A stretch of DNA of 64,000 nucleotides from the NCBI RefSeq assembly GCF_014656375.1, contig NZ_BNCH01000002.1, positions 310,001-374,000 of the forward strand, given 5' to 3'. The notes beneath the pieces were generated by a model that made no database searches, had not been told where the DNA came from, and worked only from the letters and a program-made list of their open reading frames with translations. Origin of the DNA: Aliiroseovarius zhejiangensis. GTDB lineage: Bacteria > Pseudomonadota > Alphaproteobacteria > Rhodobacterales > Rhodobacteraceae. Position 1 is the first letter of the stretch; each line of letters opens with the position of its first letter. Shown one piece after another: positions 1-8,711 of this stretch. The translations under genes and the position numbers were made by a program.

Positions 1-639
1 CAACCCGTCCGATGTGTCCTTGAGGGTCGAGGCAATCACGAAGGCATCCGGCACGGCCTTCATCGCGCCGACCTCCTCCAACGCCTGGGAATGCGTCATG
101 ATATCAATGCGGTGGCGGATCTCGGTCGCCAGATGCATCCGCCAATAGATCCCCGTCTCGGCGTCCGGGGCGATCAGCGCGATACGCGCGTGGCGGGCGA
201 ACAGGGCAGGGGCTTCGGCCAGTCCGAAATCACGCGACAGTTCGCGCCGCCTGAGCACCTCGTTCTCGGCCCCCCGCGCGCGGATCAGGTTGCGCACCAT
301 CGCCATCAGGGTGGCTTCGTTCAGCGGTTTGGAAAAGACGTCATCGGCACCTGCGGTGATTGCTTCCAGCCGGGCGCGCTGGTCGTCCTGATCCGACACG
401 ATGATGATCGGGATCATCCCCAGCACCGGATCCGCCTTGAGCGTCCGACAGGTGGCCAGGCTGCAATCCGACGCCCCACGCCCCAGTATGATCAGGTCCG
501 GCTGGGTGTCGCGCGCCAGTTTGGGCACCTCGTCGCACCGATCGGTCTGAATGACCTCATAACAGGCGACGGTCAGCTTGACCTTCAACACGATGCGATT
601 GGTCGCAAGGTCATCCGCGATCAGGATTCTCTCACTCAT
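1..639 (-). CDS. PleD-like response regulator, C-terminal part beyond window
   Basis: The gene reads in from the window edge; 213 codons from the ATG at 639 are visible. The N-terminus (MSERILIADD, residues 1-10) is a receiver-domain start with the acidic pair at 9-10, and the switch lysine lies in SKPLN. A second, more diverged receiver starts near residue 155. Two tandem receivers are the PleD arrangement, in which a GGDEF cyclase domain normally follows; that part lies outside the window. The phosphoacceptor aspartate expected after PDLIIL is a glycine (PDLIILGRG), so the first receiver may not be phosphorylated. Role in c-di-GMP signalling is inferred. Confidence 0.75.
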   Translation of the reverse strand, partial: MSERILIADDLATNRIVLKVKLTVACYEVIQTDRCDEVPKLARDTQPDLIILGRGASDCSLATCRTLKADPVLGMIPIIIVSDQDDQRARLEAITAGADDVFSKPLNEATLMAMVRNLIRARGAENEVLRRRELSRDFGLAEAPALFARHARIALIAPDAETGIYWRMHLATEIRHRIDIMTHSQALEEVGAMKAVPDAFVIASTLKDTSDGL

Positions 640-739
640 ATCGTCAACTCGCCCTTGTCATTGTGCTCAGGTTTAAGGTCTGTTCATATTGCTGCCAGAT
701 TGGTTAAGAAAACCTTTCCAATCGTTAAGGAGATCAGGG

Positions 740-1018
740 ATGACGCCGGAAAACGCCGAAACAACCGCGCTAAAGGCGCTGGCATGGTTGGTCGCGGATG
801 ACGAATTGTTGCCGGTGTTCATGGGGGCGACGGGCGTGGACCAGGATGCGCTGCGCGCCAGCGCGGGGGATCCGGGTTTTCTTGGTTCGGTGCTGGATTT
901 CCTCTTGATGGATGATGCCTGGGTGATCCGTGCCAGTGATGCATTGAGCCTGCCTTATGACCAGTTGGCAATGGCTCGGCAGATGCTTCCCGGTGGGGCG
1001 CAGATACATTGGACCTGA
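740..1018 (+). CDS. DUF3572 family protein
   Basis: A 92-residue cytoplasmic protein starting MTPENAETTALKALAW. It matches from memory the DUF3572 family of small alphaproteobacterial proteins, including the MDDAWV segment in the middle and a GGAQIHWT-like end. The start at 740 is chosen over an upstream ATG at 689 because AAGGAG sits at 728-733 with good spacing and because family members begin at this point. No signal peptide or membrane segment. It stands between the divergent PleD-like gene and the HAD phosphatase. Function unknown. Confidence 0.8.
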   Translation: MTPENAETTALKALAWLVADDELLPVFMGATGVDQDALRASAGDPGFLGSVLDFLLMDDAWVIRASDALSLPYDQLAMARQMLPGGAQIHWT

Positions 1019-1070
1019 CTGAAAAAATGAATCATTACAGTATATTGTGATCTAACCGGAAAGGGCCGAT

Positions 1071-1766
1071 ATGAGCATCGACGCACTGCTTTTCGACAAG
1101 GATGGCACCTTGTTTCTGTTCGAGGCAACGTGGGAATCCTGGGCGCATGCGGTGCTGATGCGGCTGACCGATGATGATCCGGAGCGCGCCCGCGTGATCG
1201 GTGCGGATATCGGATTCGACATCGATTCCAGACAGTTCCACCCCGCCAGCGTGGTGATCGCCGGCACGCCGGGTGAGGTCGTGGCGCAGCTTCGGCGGCA
1301 TGTCGCCTATACCGACGCGGCGCTGGAAACAATTCTTAACGAAGAAGCCGCCATCGCCCCGCAGGTCGAGGCCGTCGCCCTTGCGCCGTTTCTGACCGAT
1401 CTGCGCCGGCGCGGGCTGAAGATCGGTGTGGCGACCAATGACGCTGAACGCCCGGCGCGGGCGCATCTGGATGCGGCAGGCGTGACGGGGCTGTTCGACT
1501 TCATTTCAGGCTATGACAGCGGGCATGGTGTGAAGCCCGCGCCGGGGCCGTGCCTGGCCTTTGCCGCTGCGACAGGTCTTGCCCCAGAGCGCGTGGCGAT
1601 GGTGGGCGACAGCCTGCACGACCTGCGCGCCGGACGTGCCGCGGGCATGCGGACCATCGCGGTTCTGACCGGGATCGCAGGCGCCGACGAGCTTGCCCCG
1701 TTTGCCGACATCGTACTGGATGATATCAGCCATATCCCGGACTGGCTGGACAATGGGCAGACCTGA
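1071..1766 (+). CDS. HAD-family hydrolase, phosphoglycolate phosphatase-like
   Basis: A 231-residue protein of the haloacid dehalogenase superfamily. Motif I is DKDGT at residues 9-13 (nucleophile Asp followed by the general-acid Asp); motif II is the ATND segment near residue 123; motif III/IV is the K in GVKPAPGP and the VGDSLHD segment near residue 180. The helical cap between motifs I and II places it with the Gph/PGP-like phosphatases. The substrate cannot be told from sequence; phosphoglycolate is only the family's best known one. Preceded by GGAAAGG at a usual distance. Confidence 0.85.
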   Translation: MSIDALLFDKDGTLFLFEATWESWAHAVLMRLTDDDPERARVIGADIGFDIDSRQFHPASVVIAGTPGEVVAQLRRHVAYTDAALETILNEEAAIAPQVEAVALAPFLTDLRRRGLKIGVATNDAERPARAHLDAAGVTGLFDFISGYDSGHGVKPAPGPCLAFAAATGLAPERVAMVGDSLHDLRAGRAAGMRTIAVLTGIAGADELAPFADIVLDDISHIPDWLDNGQT

Positions 1767-1848
1767 ACACTGCGGCGTCCCGACCTGATCGGCTGTTTCC
1801 GATTTGTTTACACTCGGCTGCTAGGCTCAGGCCGGAAACGAGTGTGAT

Positions 1849-2445
1849 ATGACGATTCATGGATTGATATTCTGGTGCTTCGAAGGGTTCCTGATCTTCA
1901 CCTATGGGATCGGCCGCTGGCGTTCGATCATGGGTGAACTGGAATTGGGGTATGACAGTTTCGAACCCCTGTTTCGATATGACGTGGATCTGGCGAACCG
2001 TCTGGTCACCGAAGCCGCGCGCCAACTGGACAAGCCGTCGGATATGCTGCTGGAAGATTTCGGCACCTTTCTGGTGACGGATGAACGGGTCGAGCGGGTG
2101 CGCCGTCTGTTGCGCTTCGGCGGTGTGGATTACACGGATTTCCTGCATTCTCTCGAAGATCTGCGCGGCCGGGCACAACTCGCCGTGCCAGAGCTGGACC
2201 TGCCGGTGATCCAGCTTGACGCGGTGTCGGCCGACGAGTTTCAGATCACATGCTGCAGCGTGGCGCCGGGGGTCGGCTTCATCCTGTTGGGGGTGTTGCG
2301 GGCGTTGGCAGATGATTACGGCGCACTTGCGTTTCTGGAACATCTGGGGCGCGACGGACAGGATGAAAGCATTTCCGTTCGTCTGCTGGAAATGCGCCAT
2401 GGCACCGGCCGGGCGTTTCACCTTGCAGCGGGAGGGGCATCTTGA
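1849..2445 (+). CDS. H-NOX-fold (HNOB) protein without the heme-ligating histidine
   Basis: A 198-residue protein with the overall H-NOX pattern: MTIHGLIFWCFEGF at the start, the buried-helix region, FLHSLEDL near 98-105, VPEL, and APGVGFILLGVLRALADDYG near 139-158. In classical H-NOX proteins a histidine after LxxL binds heme and a YxSxR motif binds the heme propionates. Here the ligand position is Arg106, and the motif reads C135-x-S137-x-A139. Heme binding in the standard manner is therefore unlikely. The stop overlaps the start of a diguanylate cyclase, the usual H-NOX partner, so a regulatory partnership is inferred even without heme. Confidence 0.82.
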   Translation: MTIHGLIFWCFEGFLIFTYGIGRWRSIMGELELGYDSFEPLFRYDVDLANRLVTEAARQLDKPSDMLLEDFGTFLVTDERVERVRRLLRFGGVDYTDFLHSLEDLRGRAQLAVPELDLPVIQLDAVSADEFQITCCSVAPGVGFILLGVLRALADDYGALAFLEHLGRDGQDESISVRLLEMRHGTGRAFHLAAGGAS

Positions 2446-3458
2446 CCATCCCACGCACCATCCCGATCGCCTTGCACACGCTGGACCAGATGATGCCGAT
2501 GCATCTGGTTCTGGACGGTGCTGCCCGGATCAGCCATGCAGGCCCGACCATCGAAAAGGTGTTTGGCGGGCCGCTGGTCGGGCGCAGCGCGTTTTCTCTG
2601 TTCGAATTGCGGCGCCCCCGCGTGGTGCGGTCGATGGATGACGTGCGCGCGATGGGGGATGCAAAGGTCTATTTGCGTCTGAAGGACGGGTCGGGGACCA
2701 CGATGGTGGGGGCGGTTTCGGTTCTGTCGGGGGGCAATCAGGTCTTGATGAACCTGTCCTTCGGCTATTCCGTGGTGGATGCCGTCGCACGCTACAAACT
2801 GGCCGGGTCCGACTTCGCGCCCACCGACCTGACGGTCGAGATGCTGTATCTGATGGAGGCCAAGACCGCCGCGATGGAGGCGACCACACAGCTTGCCCAT
2901 CGTCTGCATGACGAAAAGGCCGAAGCACAGGTCGAAGCGATGACAGACGGGTTGACCGGGCTGCACAATCGACGCGCCTTCGACATCCAGCTCGATCGTC
3001 AGATTGCCCGGGGCGGTATGTTTTCACTGATGCATATCGATCTGGATTTCTTCAAGGCGGTCAATGACACGCAAGGTCATGCGGCGGGTGACGCGGTGCT
3101 GCGTGAGGTGGCACGGGTGTTGCAGGAGGAAACGCGCGATACCGATATGGTCGCGCGGGTCGGCGGGGATGAATTTGTCATCATGTTCAACAGGTTGTCC
3201 GATGCAGATATGCTGAACAGCATTGCAACGCGCATCATCGCGCAGCTTGAACGGCCGATCCCGTTTGACGGAAAGGCCTGCCGCATCTCGGCCAGTATCG
3301 GGATTGCCAGAAGCGTGGATTACGACACGGTCTCGGCCGCACAGATGACCGCGGATGCTGATGAAGCATTGTACATGTCGAAGAACAAGGGCCGGGCATG
3401 TGCGACTTTGTTTCAAGCGCCTCCCCAACCGTCCACAGCATTGGGCCGAGGGGACTGA
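2442..3458 (+). CDS. Diguanylate cyclase with HNOBA-like sensor domain
   Basis: A 338-residue protein. Residues 1-150 resemble the H-NOX-associated (HNOBA) domain followed by a signalling helix (TDLTVEMLYLMEAKTAAM). Residues 165-335 are a GGDEF domain: TDGLTGLHNRR at 168-178, GGDEF intact at 241-245, and an intact RxxD inhibitory site (RDTD, 232-235). It should make c-di-GMP from GTP with product inhibition. The start is TTG, overlapping the stop of the H-NOX-fold gene (TTGA), with GGAGGGG just upstream, so translation is probably coupled. An ATG at 2488 is a weaker alternative start. Confidence 0.88.
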   Translation: MTIPRTIPIALHTLDQMMPMHLVLDGAARISHAGPTIEKVFGGPLVGRSAFSLFELRRPRVVRSMDDVRAMGDAKVYLRLKDGSGTTMVGAVSVLSGGNQVLMNLSFGYSVVDAVARYKLAGSDFAPTDLTVEMLYLMEAKTAAMEATTQLAHRLHDEKAEAQVEAMTDGLTGLHNRRAFDIQLDRQIARGGMFSLMHIDLDFFKAVNDTQGHAAGDAVLREVARVLQEETRDTDMVARVGGDEFVIMFNRLSDADMLNSIATRIIAQLERPIPFDGKACRISASIGIARSVDYDTVSAAQMTADADEALYMSKNKGRACATLFQAPPQPSTALGRGD

Positions 3459-3562
3459 TGGTGGCGCGGTGAGCAGCCTTCCGGCAACAGGAAACGAATG
3501 GGTTACACGCGTCACGGAAACGCCTGGGCCAAGGCGGCGATTACAATCATCGCAGGAAGAAG

Positions 3563-3637
3563 TGGCAGCCCGTAGGGGAATCGAACCCCTCTTTCCAGGT
3601 TGAAAACCTGGCGTCCTAACCGATAGACGAACGGGCC
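3563..3637 (-). tRNA. tRNA-Glu (UUC)
   Basis: A 75-nt cloverleaf on the minus strand with encoded CCA. Acceptor stem GGCCCGT pairs with ACGGGCT (G1-U72 wobble). The anticodon stem CCAGG/CCTGG closes the loop TTTTCAA, giving anticodon TTC. The T-arm GAGGGGTTCGATTCCCC is canonical. Confidence 0.97.
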
Positions 3638-3728
3638 ACTCTGTCGGTGAGGGGGTTCTAAGAGAAAGGTCGGGGCCGTGCAAGAGGGTTTTTCAGCTTT
3701 TTTGAAAAAACTGGAAGGCCCATGAAAA

Positions 3729-5477
3729 TCAGGCTTTTGCGGCGTCTTCCAGGCGCAATTGGGGGCTGGTTCGGCCCTGCCATTGGTTAAGTTCGAGTCG
3801 CCCTGCCAGATGGAACCGCTGGCCGCCATGTTGTTCCAGAAGCGGGCCAAGTGGGCCGTCGAATGCGCCGAAGGCGATGGCATCAAGACGGGTGCCCAGC
3901 CCGTCGCCGAAGCTGATCTTCAGGTGCGACTGCCCGACCCGTTTGGCAAACAGGATGCTCACGTCCGGGAAGGCAAAGCGCGGGGCGGGGGCCGAGGCGC
4001 CAAAGGGACCCGCCTTTTCCAGCAGTTCGATCATGTCGACCGTTGCGCCCGAAGGCATCAGCACCCCGTCGATCTTCAGATCGGCCGCGCCAAGATCGCT
4101 TGCCCCCTGTTTGGCAAGCAGGGCTGACAGGCGCTCCATCGCCGGGTGCAACTGATCGCGCGTCAGGCTAAGTCCGGCGGCCATCTTATGCCCTCCACCT
4201 TTGGCGATGAACCCATCGGCTGCCAGCCGTTGGATGGCGGCGCCCAGGTCGATGCCCGCAACCGAGCGGCCAGATCCCTTACCCTCGTCCCCGTCAAACC
4301 CGATCACGATGGCGGGGCGGTTGGTGGCCTCTTTCAGGCGGCTGGCGACGATGCCCACGACCCCCGGGTGCCAACCCTCGGCCGCGGCCCAGACCAGCGG
4401 GGCGTCCAGCCCACGTTCTTCCGCCTGCACCATCGCCGCATCCTGAACCCGCGCTTCAATCTCGCGGCGTTCAGCGTTGAGATCATTCAGTTTATCTGCA
4501 ATTGCGCGGGCTTCGTTCATGTCCGTGGTGGACAGAAGTCGCGCCCCAAGATCCGCCTTGCCGATCCGTCCGCCCGCATTCACCCGCGGCCCCATCAGAT
4601 AGCCCAGATGATAGGCGCGCGGAGCCTCGTTCAGCCCCGCCACATCCGCCAGCGCCACCATGCCGGGCCGCGCACGGCGGGCCATGATCTTCAATCCTTG
4701 CCGCACAAAGGCCCTATTCGCATCGGTCAGCGGTGCCACATCCGCCACCGTTCCCAGCGCCACAAGATCCAGCATCGAAATCAGGTCGGGTCCGGGGCGA
4801 CCGGCGTCGCGCAGACGGCGCCCCAACTCGACCAGCAGCAGGAACACTACACCCGCGGCGCACAGATATCCGGGTGCGTCGGCTTCGTCTTGCCGGTTGG
4901 GGTTCACGACGGCATTGGCATCGGGCAGGGGCTCTGCGCCCAAATGGTGGTCCAGCACGAGCACATCCGCGCCAGCAGCGCGGGCGGCGGCGATCGGTTC
5001 GTAGCTCAGCGTGCCGCAATCGACGCAGATGATCAGGCTGTGATCCTTCGCCAAACCTTCCATCGCGGGCACGTTCGGGCCATAACCCTCGTCGATCCGG
5101 TCGGGGATATAAAGCGTGACTTCCCGCCCGAAGAACCGAAACCAGTCGATCAGCAATGTGGCCGAGGTCGCCCCGTCGACGTCGTAATCGGCAAAGATCG
5201 CAACCCGCTCGTTTTGATCCAGCGCCTGCAGCACGCGGTCGGCAGCGGCGTCCATATCCTTCAGCTTGCGCGGGTCCGGCAGCAGGTCTCGCAGGGTCGG
5301 GTCCAGAAATCCGGCGGCATCAGCGGGTGCGACGCCGCGTCGGGCCAGAACGGTGCAGAGCGGGGCGGGCAGGTCGGATTGCTGTTGCAGTGCTTCCGCC
5401 TGGCGGCCGATATCGGGCGAAGGGCCGATCCATCGGCGACCTGTAATCGACTTGTCCACCCCCAGAAAACTGCTCAT
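3729..5477 (-). CDS. recJ: Single-stranded-DNA-specific exonuclease RecJ
   Basis: A 582-residue DHH-family 5'-3' exonuclease acting on single-stranded DNA in recombination and repair. Motif I DYDVDG is at 97-102, motif II VDCGT near 152, motif III DHH at 176-178, and the GGGHKMAAGLS segment of the DHHA1 domain lies in the C-terminal half, followed by the OB-fold end. Length fits RecJ. It begins the minus-strand run recJ-glpX-ceramidase-hom, in which recJ, glpX and hom lie close together as in other Rhodobacterales. A 447-residue reading frame on the opposite strand is a shadow. Confidence 0.96.
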   Translation of the reverse strand: MSSFLGVDKSITGRRWIGPSPDIGRQAEALQQQSDLPAPLCTVLARRGVAPADAAGFLDPTLRDLLPDPRKLKDMDAAADRVLQALDQNERVAIFADYDVDGATSATLLIDWFRFFGREVTLYIPDRIDEGYGPNVPAMEGLAKDHSLIICVDCGTLSYEPIAAARAAGADVLVLDHHLGAEPLPDANAVVNPNRQDEADAPGYLCAAGVVFLLLVELGRRLRDAGRPGPDLISMLDLVALGTVADVAPLTDANRAFVRQGLKIMARRARPGMVALADVAGLNEAPRAYHLGYLMGPRVNAGGRIGKADLGARLLSTTDMNEARAIADKLNDLNAERREIEARVQDAAMVQAEERGLDAPLVWAAAEGWHPGVVGIVASRLKEATNRPAIVIGFDGDEGKGSGRSVAGIDLGAAIQRLAADGFIAKGGGHKMAAGLSLTRDQLHPAMERLSALLAKQGASDLGAADLKIDGVLMPSGATVDMIELLEKAGPFGASAPAPRFAFPDVSILFAKRVGQSHLKISFGDGLGTRLDAIAFGAFDGPLGPLLEQHGGQRFHLAGRLELNQWQGRTSPQLRLEDAAKA

Positions 5478-5530
5478 ATGCGCCCCTGACGCTGCACCTC
5501 GTTTGATGCGGAAACCCGCGCCAACCCGCG

Positions 5531-6502
5531 TTACTTCGCGGCGACCGGGTTGCGATAGATCATCCGGCGCACCGATCCGGTTTTCGACCGCATCAGGATG
5601 GTTTCAGTGGTCAGGAACCCCGGCTCACGCTTGATGCCGGACACGACCGACCCGTCGGTGACGCCTGTCGCGGCAAAGATTACGTCTGCTGTGACCATCT
5701 CGTCGCGGTTGTAGACGCGGTCCAGATCGGTGATGCCCGCCTTGGCGGCGCGGCCACGTTCGTCGTCATTGCGGAAAGTCAGCTGCCCCCACATCTGCCC
5801 GCCCATGCATTTCAGGGCCGAGGCCGCCAGCACGCCTTCGGGGGCGCCGCCGCTGCCCATATACATGTCGATGCCGGTGATGTCGGCTTCGGCACAGTGA
5901 ATCACACCGGCCACGTCACCATCGGTGATCAGGCGGATCGCGGCGCCGGTCGACCGGATGCCCTCGATCATGTCTTCGTGACGGGGACGTTCCAGTACGC
6001 AGACGGTGATGTCCGACATGGCGCAGCCGCGTGCCTTGGCCAGTGCCTTGACGCGTTCTGCGGGGCTCATGTCAAGGCTGACCACGTCTTTTGGATAGCC
6101 CGGCCCGATGGCCAGTTTGTCCATGTAAACGTCCGGGGCGTGCAACAGGGTGCCGCGGGGGGCCATGGCGATCACGGTCAGGGCGTTGGGCATGTCCTTG
6201 GCGGTCAGCGTTGTGCCTTCCAGCGGGTCCAGCGCGATGTCGACGGCGGGGCCGTCGCCGGTGCCGACCTCTTCCCCGATATAGAGCATGGGCGCTTCAT
6301 CCCGTTCCCCTTCGCCAATCACCACGGTGCCCTGGATGTCCAGCAGGTTCAGCTGGTCGCGCATCGCGTTCACGGCGGCCTGGTCGGCGGCTTTTTCATC
6401 GCCGCGCCCGACAAGATTGGCGCTGGCCATGGCGGCGGCTTCGGAGACACGGGCCAGACCGAGCGAGAGCATGCGGTCCAGAAAAACGACTTTATCGGCC
6501 AT
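5531..6502 (-). CDS. glpX: Fructose-1,6-bisphosphatase class II
   Basis: GlpX-type fructose-1,6-bisphosphatase, 323 residues; it hydrolyses fructose 1,6-bisphosphate (often also sedoheptulose bisphosphate in related bacteria) in gluconeogenesis. The metal site segment DIALDPLEGTTLT, the GEGERDEAPMLYIGE segment and YMGSGGAPEGVLAA are diagnostic. The start MADKVVFLDRML at 6502 is preferred to the ATG 21 bases upstream because AAGGA stands eight bases before it and homologues start there. About 50 bases upstream of recJ. Confidence 0.95.
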   Translation of the reverse strand: MADKVVFLDRMLSLGLARVSEAAAMASANLVGRGDEKAADQAAVNAMRDQLNLLDIQGTVVIGEGERDEAPMLYIGEEVGTGDGPAVDIALDPLEGTTLTAKDMPNALTVIAMAPRGTLLHAPDVYMDKLAIGPGYPKDVVSLDMSPAERVKALAKARGCAMSDITVCVLERPRHEDMIEGIRSTGAAIRLITDGDVAGVIHCAEADITGIDMYMGSGGAPEGVLAASALKCMGGQMWGQLTFRNDDERGRAAKAGITDLDRVYNRDEMVTADVIFAATGVTDGSVVSGIKREPGFLTTETILMRSKTGSVRRMIYRNPVAAK

Positions 6503-6587
6503 GGGGGCAATCCTTGTTTTCAATCTTCGATGTCGGGTTTAGTGCCCGCACGGGGCAGGGGCAAGAGACTGCTTGTCGTTTTGTCTT

Positions 6588-7301
6588 TCATGCCGGCTTT
6601 GCAACGGGGCTGCGAACAAGACCCTGGAACAGAAGCGCGATCATCACCCCGTTCAGGATGTGCCAGATGAAATGTGTGCCAAGCGGCCAGATTTCGCACA
6701 GGTGCATGTCCAGCGTGCGCAAGGTTAGGGACAGCATGAAGATGGCGATGGCGGCGGCGATCCACGGGGCAATCGCGTGGCCTTTGCGGCGGCTGAGCGC
6801 GGCAAAGGCCATAAGCGCCAGCACGGCAGGCAGGTATTGCTCGGACCCGTTCAGAAGCGTGTTCGTCCGGGTGTGATCATGCGCGGCAGGTGTGGCACTG
6901 GTCTGGCTGCCGCTGCCATCGCCGCCGAACGCGAACAGGATGGCGACAAGGCCCGTCGCAACGGCAAGACCGACCGCGATGCGACCGGGGCGGACGCCGC
7001 CGATCCGGTGCAGGGCGACCAGCGCGAACAGGGCGACGAAGGTCCAGATGGGGATCACATCGGCCAGTCCGGACCACGCATTGGCGAAGGTGTGAAACAG
7101 GAAACTACCCAACCCGATCAGGGCAGCAAGCACGATCAGGATCACCGTCATGGGGTCGGTGCGGCCACGCTTTCGCGCCTCGGCCCAGCCCCAGAGGGCG
7201 GCGAGGATGAAGGACAGGTTCGACAGGGCGTTCAGCGGCTCGGACCAGAAGTCCGGCCCGGTGCGTTCGCAATAGATGTCGACGGCGGCGAACCAGTCCA
7301 C
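6588..7301 (-). CDS. Ceramidase-family (alkaline ceramidase-like) membrane protein
   Basis: A 237-residue multi-spanning membrane protein. CERTGPDFWSEPLNALSNL near residues 11-29 and LGSFLFHTFA near 82-91 are hallmark motifs of the ceramidase/CREST superfamily, together with the conserved histidines near the C-terminus (DMHLCEIWPLGTHFIWH). About seven hydrophobic segments are visible. Family members hydrolyse amide-linked lipids with a zinc site of three histidines, aspartate and serine. Whether this one cleaves ceramide or another amidolipid of the bacterium is unknown. It lies just downstream of hom on the same strand, with 7 bases between the two genes. Confidence 0.85.
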   Translation of the reverse strand: MDWFAAVDIYCERTGPDFWSEPLNALSNLSFILAALWGWAEARKRGRTDPMTVILIVLAALIGLGSFLFHTFANAWSGLADVIPIWTFVALFALVALHRIGGVRPGRIAVGLAVATGLVAILFAFGGDGSGSQTSATPAAHDHTRTNTLLNGSEQYLPAVLALMAFAALSRRKGHAIAPWIAAAIAIFMLSLTLRTLDMHLCEIWPLGTHFIWHILNGVMIALLFQGLVRSPVAKPA

Positions 7302-7308
7302 GGCGCGG

Positions 7309-8601
7309 CTAGACGTTTTCGATGCGAATGGCGACCGGGTCGCCTTCGACCACCTTGGTCTTGGTCAGCCCGGTCAACGCCGTGTCCAGCGCGTCGCGGG
7401 TGCATTTGTGGGTGACGATCAGCACCGGGGCGAGCTTCTGGTCATGGCTGACCTGGCGCATCCGGTCGATCGAGATACCTGCATCCCCCAGCACCGCCGC
7501 GACCTTGGCCAGCGCGCCGGGCTTGTCCAAAAGCACCATGCGCAGATAGAAGGGCGCAGGCTTCATCGCTTTCACCCCCGTCACCGGGCGCAGCGTGGTT
7601 GCCGGTTGCCCGAAGGTCGGAATGCGCAGGCCGCGCGCAATGTCCATCACGTCGCCCATTACGGCGCTGGCGGTCGGGCCTTCGCCCGCGCCGGGGCCGC
7701 GCAGGACAACCTGTTCAATGGCGTCACCTTCGACCACGACCATATTGGTGCCACCTTCCAACTGCCCCAGGGGCGAGCCATCGGGCACAAGGCAGGGCGT
7801 CATGCGTTGTTCCAGCCCGCGCCCCGTCATCTGCGCCACGCCCAGAAGCTTGATGCGATAGCCCATCTCGGCGGCGTGTTCGATATCTTCCAACTGGATG
7901 CGCTGGATGCCTTCAAGCTCGACCGCGTCGAAATTGACCTGCGTGCCGAAAGCGATTGACGACAGGATCGCCAGCTTGTGGCCCGCGTCGATGCCGCCCA
8001 CGTCAAGGTTGGGATCGGCCTCAAGATAGCCAAGGTCGGCGCATTCCTCGAACAGGGCGTTATAGCCGCGCCCGGTGGCCTGCATCTGGGTCAGGATGTA
8101 GTTGCAGGTGCCGTTCATCACGCCCATGACGCGGGTGATTTCGTTGCCTGCCAGACCTTCGGTCAGGGCCTTGATGATCGGGATGCCACCTGCCACGGCG
8201 GCTTCGTACCGCAAGCGCACGCCCGCGTCTTCGGCGGCCAGCGCCAATGCCTGCCCGTGATGAGCCAGCAGCGCCTTGTTGGCGGTGACGATGTCCTTGC
8301 CGGCGGCAATCGCGGCTTCGCAGGCGTCCTTGGCGGGGCCGTCATGACCACCCATCAACTCGACAAACACGTCGATGTCATCCCGCTGTGCCAGCGCGAC
8401 CGGGTCGTCTTCCCATGCGTAATCCGACAGATCAACGCCGCGATCCTTGTCGCGCGAGCGGGCGGATACGGCGGTGATCGTGACCGGGCGTCCGGCGCGG
8501 TCTTGCAGCAGAGTGGCCTGACGGCGAATGATTTTGATCACGCCGATGCCGACGGTGCCAAGACCTGCAATCCCAAGGCGCAGGGGGGGGATGTCGGTCA
8601 T
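7309..8601 (-). CDS. hom: Homoserine dehydrogenase
   Basis: A 430-residue NAD(P)-dependent enzyme converting aspartate semialdehyde to homoserine for methionine and threonine synthesis. The Rossmann motif GIAGLGTVGIGV is at residues 9-20; GVMNGTCNYILTQM and the catalytic region around EADPNLDVGGIDAGHKLAILSSIAFG are clear; an ACT regulatory domain (YLRMVLLDKPGALAKVAAVLGDAGISI) occupies the C-terminus, suggesting threonine feedback. GGAGAG precedes the ATG. Confidence 0.97.
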   Translation of the reverse strand: MTDIPPLRLGIAGLGTVGIGVIKIIRRQATLLQDRAGRPVTITAVSARSRDKDRGVDLSDYAWEDDPVALAQRDDIDVFVELMGGHDGPAKDACEAAIAAGKDIVTANKALLAHHGQALALAAEDAGVRLRYEAAVAGGIPIIKALTEGLAGNEITRVMGVMNGTCNYILTQMQATGRGYNALFEECADLGYLEADPNLDVGGIDAGHKLAILSSIAFGTQVNFDAVELEGIQRIQLEDIEHAAEMGYRIKLLGVAQMTGRGLEQRMTPCLVPDGSPLGQLEGGTNMVVVEGDAIEQVVLRGPGAGEGPTASAVMGDVMDIARGLRIPTFGQPATTLRPVTGVKAMKPAPFYLRMVLLDKPGALAKVAAVLGDAGISIDRMRQVSHDQKLAPVLIVTHKCTRDALDTALTGLTKTKVVEGDPVAIRIENV

Positions 8602-8711
8602 GTCGCTCTCCGTCGGCTGTCATTTGGTTCAGCGACGTGTAGCCAATGGCCGCGAAGGGTGCAATCCGCAGGGTGTGGGAACGGGGAAATTTCTGAAAGG
8701 GGTGTGTCGGT

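Noticed and set aside
4146-5489. 447-codon frame on the plus strand opposite recJ
   Set aside because: No domain, no signal, follows codon bias of recJ antisense; recJ is unambiguous.
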